In this document: positions 6,997 to 13,899 of the stretch, piece after piece | Layout of the letters: each line of letters opens with the position of its first letter | Numbering within the stretch: the first letter of the stretch is position 1 | DNA from: an uncultured Clostridia bacterium | Lineage (GTDB): Bacteria > Bacillota > Clostridia > TANB77 > CAG-508 | NCBI GenBank assembly: GCA_948663505.1 | Contig: CAPNAQ010000030.1 | Span: 1-14,504, forward strand | DNA length: 14,504 nucleotides | Direction of reading: 5' to 3' | The notes under the pieces: model-generated | Seen by the model: only the letters and a program-made list of their open reading frames with translations | The model's database searches: none | What the model was told of the DNA's origin: nothing | Position numbers and translations under genes: made by a program

Positions 6997-7192
6997 TGTA
7001 GTAATAATGTTAGCACCACCATCAGCACCAATGTTATTAACAAGAAATTTGCTATATACTGGAATTACAAGAGCTAAAAAATTGTTAATTGTTATCGGAA
7101 ATGAAAAAGTTGTAAATTATATGATTCAAAATGTTGATAGTAAAAAAAGAAATACAGGATTAGAATTCAAAATTAAACAATTGAAAGGGTGA
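6983..7192 (+). pseudogene. recD2: RecD2 C-terminal part in the shifted frame
   Basis: This frame encodes GSEFDVVIMLAPPSAPMLLT followed by RNLLYTGITRAKKLLIVIG, which are helicase motifs V and VI of RecD2 (the arginine of TGITRAKK contacts ATP). It is out of frame with the upstream 4903-6996 part by one base. An ATG at 7007 lies inside it but has no ribosome site, so separate translation is unlikely. Codons remain typical and no further disruptions are present, so any mutation is recent or is not real in the living cell. The TGA at 7190-7192 overlaps the GTG start of comFC, as expected for an intact recD2-comFC pair with translational coupling. Confidence 0.85.
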
Positions 7193-7860
7193 AGTATATC
7201 TTTAAAATTCAAGAAAATATATTAGACATAATTTATCCACAAACGTGTGGAATATGTGGAAAAATAAATAAAAAAACAATATGTAGGAAGTGTGAAGTAA
7301 CATTAGAAAAGCAAGCACAATTTGCGATAATAAATGAAGGACTAGAAATAGAAAATAAAAATTTTAATGAGATAATTTATATATTTAGATATGAAGGATT
7401 AATTAGAAAAACAATAATAGATTATAAATTCAATGAAAAATCATATTTATATAAAACATTTGTAGAATTTTTATTAAAAGATCAGAAAATATTTGAAAAT
7501 ATAAAAAAATATGATACAATAATTCCAGTTCCAATAAGCAAAAAAAGACAAAAAGAAAGAGGATATAATCAAAGTTTATTGATAGCAAATGAGATATCAA
7601 AAAAGGTAAATATACAAGTGGATAAAAATTGCTTAATAAAAATAAAAAATATAATTGAACAAAGTAGATTAAATAAAGAAGAAAGAAATATTAATATACA
7701 AAATGTTTATAAGCTCAAAAATGAAAGATTTTTATTTAATAAAAAAATATTATTAATTGATGATATATATACAACTGGAAGTACAGTAAATGAATGTAGT
7801 AAAATATTAAGACAAGCTAACCCTAAGCAAATAGGAATTTTTGTACTAGCAAAAGATTAA
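7189..7860 (+). CDS. comFC: ComFC-type amidophosphoribosyltransferase-fold competence protein
   Basis: A 223-residue protein of the ComFC/GntX family, needed for uptake of transforming DNA across the membrane in Gram-positive bacteria. The N-terminus has a zinc-finger pair, C20-x2-C23 and C32-x2-C35. The rest is a type I phosphoribosyltransferase fold, with PVPISKKRQKERGYNQS (the family's conserved loop) and the PRPP-binding motif LLIDDIYTTGST, its DD at 191-192 and TTGST at 195-199. The start is GTG at 7189, overlapping the recD2 stop by four bases (GTGA), so the gene is probably translationally coupled to recD2. ComFA, often adjacent, is absent from this window. Two hairpin repeats begin directly after the stop and may end transcription. 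Confidence 0.87.
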   Translation: MKYIFKIQENILDIIYPQTCGICGKINKKTICRKCEVTLEKQAQFAIINEGLEIENKNFNEIIYIFRYEGLIRKTIIDYKFNEKSYLYKTFVEFLLKDQKIFENIKKYDTIIPVPISKKRQKERGYNQSLLIANEISKKVNIQVDKNCLIKIKNIIEQSRLNKEERNINIQNVYKLKNERFLFNKKILLIDDIYTTGSTVNECSKILRQANPKQIGIFVLAKD

Positions 7861-7889
7861 TGTCCAAAGGGGACTGTCCACTTTGGACA
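7861..7889 (+). repeat. 29-nt hairpin repeat, copy A
   Basis: It starts at the base after the comFC stop. TGTCCAAAG (7861-7869) pairs with CTTTGGACA (7881-7889); inside, after one mismatch, GG 7871-7872 pairs with CC 7878-7879 around ACTGT. It matches copy B at 22 of 29 positions. It may act as a terminator-like stem, but no T-run follows. Confidence 0.7.
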
Positions 7890-7902
7890 TTGCATAAAAT
7901 AA

Positions 7903-7931
7903 TGTCTAAAAGGAAATGTCCCTGTTGGACA
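7903..7931 (+). repeat. 29-nt hairpin repeat, copy B
   Basis: It has the same length and design as copy A, starting 42 bases downstream of it. TGTCTAA (7903-7909) pairs with TTGGACA (7925-7931, one T-G pair) and GG 7912-7913 with CC 7920-7921. Several differences from copy A preserve the hairpin rather than the sequence. It lies in the 5' leader of the KAP NTPase gene. Confidence 0.65.
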
Positions 7932-7956
7932 AACGAAGCGGAGTGAGAAGTAGAAA

Positions 7957-9915
7957 ATGGAAGATTTAGTTGAAAGTATCCTAGACTATGTAAGATCTGA
8001 CTATACAGATTATGCAATAATGTTAAATGGAGAGTGGGGAATTGGAAAAACACACTTTTGGAATAACAAAATAAGAAAAAAAATAGAATCGATGCAATTA
8101 AATGGAAAAAGATATACAACAATATATATGTCATTGTATGGAATATCAAACTTAGAAGAGATAAGTAAAAAAATATTTATAGAAACTACGCAATTAATGG
8201 ACAAAAATCTAAGAAGGTTTATGGATTCCCATAAACAAACAACAATACCAGAATATGCAAAAACTGGATTAGATATGGCTAATTTATTTGGTGTAACACA
8301 AAATGGAGACAAGCTGGATTATACTGACTTTTTTGCAACAGATGATAAAGTGCTATGTTTTGATGATCTAGAAAGAGCAAATGTAGATGTTATTGATATA
8401 TTAGGATATATAAACAACTTTGTTGAGCATGATCATATAAAAACAATAATTATATGTAATGAAAAAGAATTATCAACAAAATTAAAAAGTTCTAATTTAG
8501 AGATGAAAACATTTATTGCAACATATTTGTTAGACAAACAAGGTGAATTAAATACCACAGATAAGCCAATGGTAGAAAAAATTCAAAGTAAAATAGAACA
8601 TGTTTTTGATAAAGCAAATGATTATGAAAGAATAAAGGAAAAGTTAATAGGTGAGACATTTGAATATGCACCAAAATTTGATTACATTATAAATGGAATA
8701 TTGATGAGATATGAAAATAATGCAGAATTAATTAGATTTTTAAGGGAGAATACTAGATTAATAATGTCTACATTTGAAAGAAGTGGAACAAGAAATTTAA
8801 GAATATTAAAACATGCACTAAACGATTTTCAAAAGATACATGAAATGGTAGAAAAAAATTATCCAAATTTAAATAATAGAATAATGCAAACAATGCTAAT
8901 TTTTACAATAGCAATATCTTTTGAAATAAAAGCAGGAAAGGTGACAAAAGAAAAATTTATAAATGTAAAAGATAATGATGAATATAAAGCTTTATTAGTT
9001 TCTTCAAGAATATTAATGGACAATAGACAATTTTATATAAAAGAATTTGATAACACTTATTATTATAATTTTAAGGCTGAATATAGATTTTTTAAATTTA
9101 TAGAATATTATGTTAGGACAAGAATTTTTGATATGAAATTATTTAAAGACAATATGGAAACAATAAGAAATACTGTAGATACAGAAAATCTTCCTGGATA
9201 TAAAAGACTACTTACAGAAGAATATTGGAAAATATCTGATGATGAATTTGGAAAAGTTATTGAATCTGTTTTAGAAGATGTTAAATTTGGTAATATTGAA
9301 TTGATTGATATTGTTAAAATATATGCTTATTTTAGTTATTTTTCAAGAAGACATTTAATTGATTATGATATAAAAACATTAAAAAGTATATTTTTTAATG
9401 GAATGAATATAGCATCATTAAAATCAGAATATTGTCCTGATGTACAGGGTGAGCTTTCTAAAATAGCTATAGAACAGTTTGAGGAAGATATGGATGATAT
9501 AATTAGACATTTTAATTCTCTAAATGAACAATTATTAGAAAAGATGTATAAAGAAATGGCTGATGATGTATTTAAGAGTATTCCTATGAGAATGGAAGTT
9601 TTTTATGAAAAATTTGATAAAGAATGCATGAATATTCCAATTTTTAAATATTATGATACTTATCAATTGTTCCAAAGAATTGCTTGTGCAAGTAATGAAG
9701 ATATTGTTTTGATAAAAGAAAAGTTGTTAAATAGGGCAGATAGATATTTTAATGATATAGAGCCTGAAATGGATAATATTAGGCAGTTAAAATTGGTTAT
9801 TGATGATTATTTAAAAGGTAAAGAGCAGACTATTAAGATTTTTATGCTTAAGGAGTTTTCAAAGAGTTTGCAATATATTTTAGAAAAGTGTGAAACTTAT
9901 TCTAAAGGTGAATGA
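7957..9915 (+). CDS. KAP-type P-loop NTPase, candidate defence ATPase
   Basis: A 652-residue protein with no signal peptide or clear membrane helix. Walker A is GEWGIGKT (25-32), followed by H-F-W-N-N and a YMSLYGI strand (57-63). Walker B is VLCFDDLER (132-140), and sensor-like IIICNEKEL (164-172) follows, an arrangement typical of the KAP/STAND-like NTPases. KAP-related ATPases occur in mobile and anti-phage settings and act as switch or assembly ATPases. Residues 200-652 are a long, mainly helical region with no nuclease, TIR or protease motif that I recognise. Codons drift from A-ending to T-ending in the second half. Two hairpin repeats precede it, the nearest ribosome signal (GGAG at 7940-7943) is rather far from the ATG, and no partner is obvious except the small ORF in the same frame after its stop. 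The defence role is an inference. Confidence 0.75.
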   Translation: MEDLVESILDYVRSDYTDYAIMLNGEWGIGKTHFWNNKIRKKIESMQLNGKRYTTIYMSLYGISNLEEISKKIFIETTQLMDKNLRRFMDSHKQTTIPEYAKTGLDMANLFGVTQNGDKLDYTDFFATDDKVLCFDDLERANVDVIDILGYINNFVEHDHIKTIIICNEKELSTKLKSSNLEMKTFIATYLLDKQGELNTTDKPMVEKIQSKIEHVFDKANDYERIKEKLIGETFEYAPKFDYIINGILMRYENNAELIRFLRENTRLIMSTFERSGTRNLRILKHALNDFQKIHEMVEKNYPNLNNRIMQTMLIFTIAISFEIKAGKVTKEKFINVKDNDEYKALLVSSRILMDNRQFYIKEFDNTYYYNFKAEYRFFKFIEYYVRTRIFDMKLFKDNMETIRNTVDTENLPGYKRLLTEEYWKISDDEFGKVIESVLEDVKFGNIELIDIVKIYAYFSYFSRRHLIDYDIKTLKSIFFNGMNIASLKSEYCPDVQGELSKIAIEQFEEDMDDIIRHFNSLNEQLLEKMYKEMADDVFKSIPMRMEVFYEKFDKECMNIPIFKYYDTYQLFQRIACASNEDIVLIKEKLLNRADRYFNDIEPEMDNIRQLKLVIDDYLKGKEQTIKIFMLKEFSKSLQYILEKCETYSKGE

Positions 9916-9930
9916 AACAGAATTAACTCC

Positions 9931-10113
9931 ATGATCGCCACATGTGGAGTGTTGCTCGGTGCTATATCTAAAAGATACGATACAATAGCCCAGTTTACTG
10001 CTTTTGAGGATTTTATTAGTTTTGAGAAAAAAGGCAAAAATAAGATTAAAAGAATAGAAAATCATAAAATTAAGATAACGATAGAAGTTGATATGGTGTG
10101 CGGAGTAGTATAA
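9931..10113 (+). CDS. Small hypothetical ORF in frame after the KAP gene
   Basis: A 60-residue reading frame beginning MIATCGVLLGAISKRYDT and ending CGVV, unrelated to any family I recognise. It is in the same frame as the KAP gene: only the TGA at 9913-9915 separates them, and the frame is open from 9916. There is no ribosome site upstream of the ATG. The first part uses codons rare in the neighbours (GCC, CTC, CAG), while the second is lysine- and isoleucine-rich like the genome. It could be a readthrough extension, a decayed gene or a chance open frame; an RNA element in 9920-9990 is also possible. Confidence 0.25.
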   Translation: MIATCGVLLGAISKRYDTIAQFTAFEDFISFEKKGKNKIKRIENHKIKITIEVDMVCGVV

Positions 10114-10156
10114 TTTGATAATAAAAAATATGAATGTTTGGAGATAAAACTTAATT

Positions 10157-10187
10157 GAAAGTGTTTGGAAAAGCACTTTCTTTTTTT
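10157..10187 (+). terminator. Rho-independent terminator after the KAP gene
   Basis: GAAAGTG (10157-10163) pairs with CACTTTC (10174-10180) around a 10-base loop and is followed directly by seven T residues. This is the strongest canonical terminator in the window and should end the KAP transcript. Confidence 0.88.
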
Positions 10188-10416
10188 GACTTTTTATGAT
10201 AGTATATAAAAAACAAATAGTAAGGAAAGTAGTATGAAAGTAGATTTAATACATCTTTGCAAAGATTATTAAAGAAACAATTACTTGAAAATAAAAGTAT
10301 AAAAATAGGATGGGGAAAATTAAAAAAAGAGGTACTTTAAATTCGCCACATACTGTGTGACGAATTGAGTTGGTCGCATTACAAAAAAGATAAAGAAGAA
10401 GGGAATATAATATAAA
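10188..10416. other. Intergenic stretch between the KAP terminator and the hydrolase operon
   Basis: No established gene is seen. It holds a 12-codon ORF at 10234-10272 with a good ribosome site (AAGGA 10222-10226). A 27-residue lysine-rich open frame follows at 10257-10340, with TTG as its only possible start (L-Q-R-L-L-K-K-Q..., containing IGWGKLKKEVL). A hairpin lies at 10338-10368. The two frames overlap and differ by one base, so this may be a decayed small gene. No convincing promoter was found for the operon that follows. Confidence 0.4.
10338..10368. other. Hairpin upstream of the hydrolase operon
   Basis: AATTCG 10340-10345 pairs with CGAATT 10361-10366; after one mismatch CACA 10347-10350 pairs with TGTG 10356-10359 around five bases. 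There is no T-run. It may be an operator or leader structure for the operon starting 50 bases downstream. Confidence 0.45.
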
Positions 10417-11856
10417 ATGAGAATAGGAATTGATATAGACAATTGTATATCTAATTTTGATGATACATTATTAAAAGAATATTTAAAACATGATAAAGAG
10501 TTGAGAAATACAGGAATTATAAATGAAAGTCCCGAATATTTAAGAAAGGGAATGTTTGATTGGACAGAGGAAGAAGAAAAAAGTTTTTATAATGCAAATA
10601 TTGAAAATTTTGCAAAAAAACTAAAGCCATTAGAAGATTCATCTTATTACATAAAAAAATTAAAGAACAATGGACATGAAATATACATCATAACTGGAAG
10701 AAATAATGGAGAATATACAAATCCTAATGAATTAACAAAAGAATGGTTAAATAAATATGATATTGTCTATGATAAACTAATATTTACAAATGCTTATGAC
10801 AAACATGCAAAAACAAAAGTATGTTTAGAAAATAATATAGACTTAATGATTGAAGATAGTAGAAGAATAAGTTTGGATTTAATTAATAATGGAATTAAAG
10901 TTTATACAATGAATACAAGATATAACCAAAAAGAGCAAACGTTAGATAGAGTTTCAAAATGGAAAGAAATATATGAAAGAATATCAAAATTAAATAAAAA
11001 AGAAGATAATCAAAAAGTAAATGTTATTTTAGATACAGATATATATAACGAATGTGATGATCAATTTGCATTATCTTATTTATTAAAATCACAAGATAAA
11101 TTCAATATTGAAGCCATTACAGTAGCACCATATCATTATGATAATAATATATCAATAGAAGAAGGAACAGACAAAGGTTATAACGAAATTATTAAAATAT
11201 GCAATTGGTTAAATTTTGATTGGACTAACAAAGTATTTAAAGGTTCAACAGACTATGTAGTAAATGGCTATAATGAAGAAAATGATGCAGTAAATAAGAT
11301 AATTGAAATAGCAAATAAGAATCATAAAACTTATATTTTAGCAATAGGAGCAATAACAAATGTAGCAGTAGCAATAAAAAAAGAGCCTAACATAGTAGAT
11401 AAAATAGAAATTGTTTGGCTTGGAGGACATAGCTTTTTAAGTAAAGATAACAAGGAATTTAATTTTAAACAAGATGTACAAGCAGTAAGAACTGTTTTTG
11501 AGTCAAAAGTAAAATTAACTATTATACCTTGTAAAAATGTAGCATCAAATTTAAGAACATCAATATATGAACTAGAGCATTTCTTAAAAGGAAAAAGTGA
11601 ATTATGTGATTATCTATGCCAAAGATTTTATAATGATGGTGTACATGGTATTCAAGAAAGAAGAGTGATTTGGGATATTAGTGTTATAGCATATATGATT
11701 AACAAAGAATGGTTTGAAACAGAAGAAATAAGTTGCCCAAATATAAATGACGATACATCTTATGAACAAACAACCAATAATCATAAAATTAAAGTAGTTA
11801 ATTATTTAAATGTTGATAAGATATATAAAGATTTATTTAAAAAATTAGGAGAGTAG
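10417..11856 (+). CDS. Fusion of HAD-type nucleotidase and nucleoside hydrolase
   Basis: A 479-residue cytoplasmic protein with two catalytic domains. Residues 1-195 are a HAD phosphatase of the 5'(3')-deoxyribonucleotidase (NT5C-like) type: IGIDIDNCISNFDD has the nucleophile D6 and acid/base D8, IITGR gives the motif II threonine (T93), K132/K134 are candidate motif III lysines, and IEDSRR (145-150) is motif IV. Residues about 200-479 resemble inosine/uridine-type nucleoside hydrolases: VILDTD (203-208) and ECDD (212-215) give the calcium-binding aspartates, VWLGG (333-337) is conserved, and VIWD (417-420) may supply the late aspartate. Together they could dephosphorylate a nucleotide and then split the nucleoside into base and ribose. 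The ribosome site (AAGAAGGG) is rather distant from the ATG. It is the first gene of a four-gene operon, with a 1-base gap to the next. Substrate is undetermined. Confidence 0.8.
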   Translation: MRIGIDIDNCISNFDDTLLKEYLKHDKELRNTGIINESPEYLRKGMFDWTEEEEKSFYNANIENFAKKLKPLEDSSYYIKKLKNNGHEIYIITGRNNGEYTNPNELTKEWLNKYDIVYDKLIFTNAYDKHAKTKVCLENNIDLMIEDSRRISLDLINNGIKVYTMNTRYNQKEQTLDRVSKWKEIYERISKLNKKEDNQKVNVILDTDIYNECDDQFALSYLLKSQDKFNIEAITVAPYHYDNNISIEEGTDKGYNEIIKICNWLNFDWTNKVFKGSTDYVVNGYNEENDAVNKIIEIANKNHKTYILAIGAITNVAVAIKKEPNIVDKIEIVWLGGHSFLSKDNKEFNFKQDVQAVRTVFESKVKLTIIPCKNVASNLRTSIYELEHFLKGKSELCDYLCQRFYNDGVHGIQERRVIWDISVIAYMINKEWFETEEISCPNINDDTSYEQTTNNHKIKVVNYLNVDKIYKDLFKKLGE

Positions 11857-11857
11857 T

Positions 11858-12577
11858 ATGAATACTTTTATAAATTATGCTCATAGAGGTGCATCTGCAT
11901 ATGCACCAGAAAATACAATGTCAGCTTTTAAAAAGGCATTTGAAATAGGAGCAAATGGAATAGAACTTGACTTACAAAAAACTAAAGATGATAAAATAGT
12001 TATATTTCATGATGATAGAATAGATAAAAAATCAAATGGCACAGGAAAAATATCTGATTATACTTATAGTGAATTATTAAAATTGGATTTTGGTAGTTGG
12101 TTTAGTACAGAATACAAAAATGAAAAGATAGTTCTATTTGAAGATTTTATGAAAGAAGTATCAAATAGGGATTTAGTATTAGCTATAGAATTAAAAGAAG
12201 AAAATATAGAAAAACAAGCATTAGAAATTATAAAAAAGTATTATGATATTAATAATGTGTATATTACTTCATTTATATATAATGCTTTATTAAAAATTAG
12301 AAAACTAGATGAGTTTATAAAAATAGGATGGCTTATTGAAGAAGATATTAATGAAAATAATATAAAAGAATTAATGAATATTAATGGAAACCAAATATGT
12401 CCACGAGCTAAATTAGTTTCAAAATCAGGAATTAAACTAGCAAGAGATAATAAGCTTAGTGTAAGATTATGGGGAATTTCAAACATTGAAATTATGAAAG
12501 AAGCATATTATTTAGATACAGATGGAATGACAGTAAATTTTCCAGATAAATTAAAAGAATTAATTGAAAGGAAGTAA
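11858..12577 (+). CDS. Glycerophosphodiester phosphodiesterase
   Basis: A 239-residue enzyme of the GDPD family (UgpQ-like), which hydrolyses glycerophosphodiesters to glycerol-3-phosphate and an alcohol. The signature residues are all present: AHRG with H9 and R10, PENT (17-20) with E18, ELDLQ with E36 and D38, and FHDD with H51. IELKEE (about 110-115) fits the next metal-binding strand, and the C-terminal LWGISN matches the family's W-T/G motif. Length is normal for the short, cytoplasmic form; there is no signal peptide. ATG 11858 lies one base after the upstream stop, and its ribosome site AGGAG is in the end of the upstream gene, so translation is coupled. Its presence beside nucleotide-acting hydrolases is unusual for a plain phospholipid-catabolism gene, so the substrate could be another phosphodiester; that is inference. 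Confidence 0.88.
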   Translation: MNTFINYAHRGASAYAPENTMSAFKKAFEIGANGIELDLQKTKDDKIVIFHDDRIDKKSNGTGKISDYTYSELLKLDFGSWFSTEYKNEKIVLFEDFMKEVSNRDLVLAIELKEENIEKQALEIIKKYYDINNVYITSFIYNALLKIRKLDEFIKIGWLIEEDINENNIKELMNINGNQICPRAKLVSKSGIKLARDNKLSVRLWGISNIEIMKEAYYLDTDGMTVNFPDKLKELIERK

Positions 12578-12579
12578 AG

Positions 12580-13116
12580 ATGAAATTATATGTAATTAGA
12601 CATGGTCAAACAAATTGTAATAAAGAAAATAGGTATAATTGTAGATATGATGAAGACATAAATGAAATTGGAGTAGAACAAGCAATCAAAGCAAGTGAAA
12701 ATGTAAAAAAACTTGATGTTGATCTTATAATATGTTCTCCTATGAAAAGAACAAAACATACTATGGAATTAGTAAATGTAAATAAAATTCCAGTAATATA
12801 TGATGATAGATTAATGGAAAGAGAGGGTGGAAAACTAACAAGAACTATATTAGATGACTACTATTTTACAGAGTATTATAATTATTACTCAACTAAGCCA
12901 ATAGAAGGACTTGAAACATTACCAGAACTATTTGATAGAGTGCATTCATTTTTAGATGAAATTAAGGTTAAATATAGTGACAAAAACATATTATTAGTCA
13001 CTCATGGTGCTGTTGCAAGAACTATACAATTTTATTTTCAAGAAATGCCAAAAGATGGAATGCTTCTAAAAATAAGTGGACAAAAAAATTGTGAAATAAA
13101 AGAATATGAAATATAA
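12580..13116 (+). CDS. Histidine phosphatase (phosphoglycerate mutase-like)
   Basis: A 178-residue protein of the histidine phosphatase superfamily, branch 1. The catalytic phospho-histidine lies in VIRHGQT (5-11), with H8 as nucleophile and R7 beside it. SPMKRTKHT (53-61) gives the second arginine (R57), LMEREGG (78-84) an acidic residue (E80 or E82) as proton donor, and VTHGAVART (140-148) the second histidine, H142. The size fits small phosphatases of the CobC/PhoE/YhfR group rather than glycolytic mutases (about 230-250 residues). Substrates in this group vary (adenosylcobalamin precursors, phosphosugars, nucleotides) and cannot be told here. ATG 12580 follows AAGGAAG at 12568-12574, and the gap to the preceding gene is two bases, so the gene is in the operon. 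No cobalamin genes are nearby, which argues against CobC. Confidence 0.87.
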   Translation: MKLYVIRHGQTNCNKENRYNCRYDEDINEIGVEQAIKASENVKKLDVDLIICSPMKRTKHTMELVNVNKIPVIYDDRLMEREGGKLTRTILDDYYFTEYYNYYSTKPIEGLETLPELFDRVHSFLDEIKVKYSDKNILLVTHGAVARTIQFYFQEMPKDGMLLKISGQKNCEIKEYEI

Positions 13117-13126
13117 GGAGAAATAT

Positions 13127-13735
13127 ATGAAATTGACAAAAGAACTAGCATTACAAATGATAGAAAATTATAGAGGAAAAACAAAAAGTGATAGATGGAT
13201 AGACCATTGTATTTGTGTAGGAGATACAGCAGGAAAAATTGCTAAAGCTTTAACTGAAAAAGGATATAATGTAGATATTGATAAAACAATAACACTAGGA
13301 TATTTGCATGATATTGGAAAATATACTGGAGAATCGCATGGACATGAGATAAGTGGATATAACTATTTAAAAGATAAAGGATATGATGAAGAATATTGCA
13401 ATATATGTATAACACATTCATATTTGAATAATGATATTATTTGCACAGCTGGAGGAGTTCCAAATCCACAAGATAAACCTTTTATAGCAGAATTTGTAAA
13501 AACACATGAATACACAATAGAAGAAAAATTAATAAATTTATGTGATTTAATGTGTCCACAGGGTGGAAAAGTATTTACAATAGATAAAAGGTTAATTGAT
13601 ATTATGATTAGAAGAGGTGCTTATTCAAATACTCAATATCATATTAAAGAAACATATCGATTAAAGGAATATTTTGATAGCTTATTAGGTTATAACTTAT
13701 ATGATTTATTCCCAGAAATAAAAGATAATTTATAA
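13127..13735 (+). CDS. HD-domain phosphohydrolase
   Basis: A 202-residue protein with the HD metal-dependent phosphohydrolase fold. DHCICVGD supplies H27, YLHDIGK the paired H61-D62 (HDIG motif), HGH (71-73) and THS (H97) further histidines, and LCDLMCP a late aspartate (D140), giving the H...HD...D ligand order. HD enzymes with this compact layout hydrolyse nucleotides, dNTPs or cyclic nucleotides. I prefer the start at 13127, six bases after AAGGAG (13115-13120), over the in-frame ATG at 13106, which overlaps the upstream gene and lacks a ribosome site. It is the last gene of the hydrolase operon, with a 10-base gap from the phosphatase. A long inverted repeat lies 8 bases after the stop and could end the transcript. 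Confidence 0.85.
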   Translation: MKLTKELALQMIENYRGKTKSDRWIDHCICVGDTAGKIAKALTEKGYNVDIDKTITLGYLHDIGKYTGESHGHEISGYNYLKDKGYDEEYCNICITHSYLNNDIICTAGGVPNPQDKPFIAEFVKTHEYTIEEKLINLCDLMCPQGGKVFTIDKRLIDIMIRRGAYSNTQYHIKETYRLKEYFDSLLGYNLYDLFPEIKDNL

Positions 13736-13742
13736 ATAATAA

Positions 13743-13864
13743 TTAAATCCTCTACATAATGCTAATGTGCTTTATAAAATAAAGTCAAGGTTAAAATGAA
13801 TGTACTGTCACACAACCTTGACTTAATTTTAAAAGCACATTATTTTTCAACTAAGAGGATTTAA
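13743..13864. repeat. 122-bp long imperfect inverted repeat (hairpin or MITE-like)
   Basis: The outer arms are TTAAATCCTCT (13743-13753) and AGAGGATTTAA (13854-13864), 11 bp perfect. Inside are TAATGTGCTTT (13763-13773) with AAAGCACATTA (13832-13842), TAAAAT (13775-13780) with ATTTTA (13826-13831), and AAGTCAAGGTT (13782-13792) with AACCTTGACTT (13814-13824). In total 39 bp are paired around a 21-base loop. No ORF is inside. It may be a miniature inverted-repeat element, or a terminator and stability structure for the hydrolase operon. No clear target-site duplication is visible. Confidence 0.75.
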
Positions 13865-13899
13865 GGATAAGTATATTTAATTAAGTAGATATAAGTGCT

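Noticed and set aside
7007..7192. Independent 61-residue gene
   Set aside because: It encodes RecD2 motif VI, lacks a ribosome site and joins the upstream frame through one extra base.
7823..8149. Minus-strand 108-residue ORF across the hairpin repeats
   Set aside because: It is hydrophobic and low in complexity, antisense to the comFC end and the KAP start, with no ribosome site or family match.
9880..10176. Minus-strand 98-residue ORF
   Set aside because: Phe/Tyr/Ile-rich shadow of AT-rich sequence crossing a strong terminator.
13106..13126. Upstream ATG as the HD-protein start
   Set aside because: It overlaps the phosphatase gene, lacks a ribosome site, and a good AAGGAG precedes the ATG at 13127.
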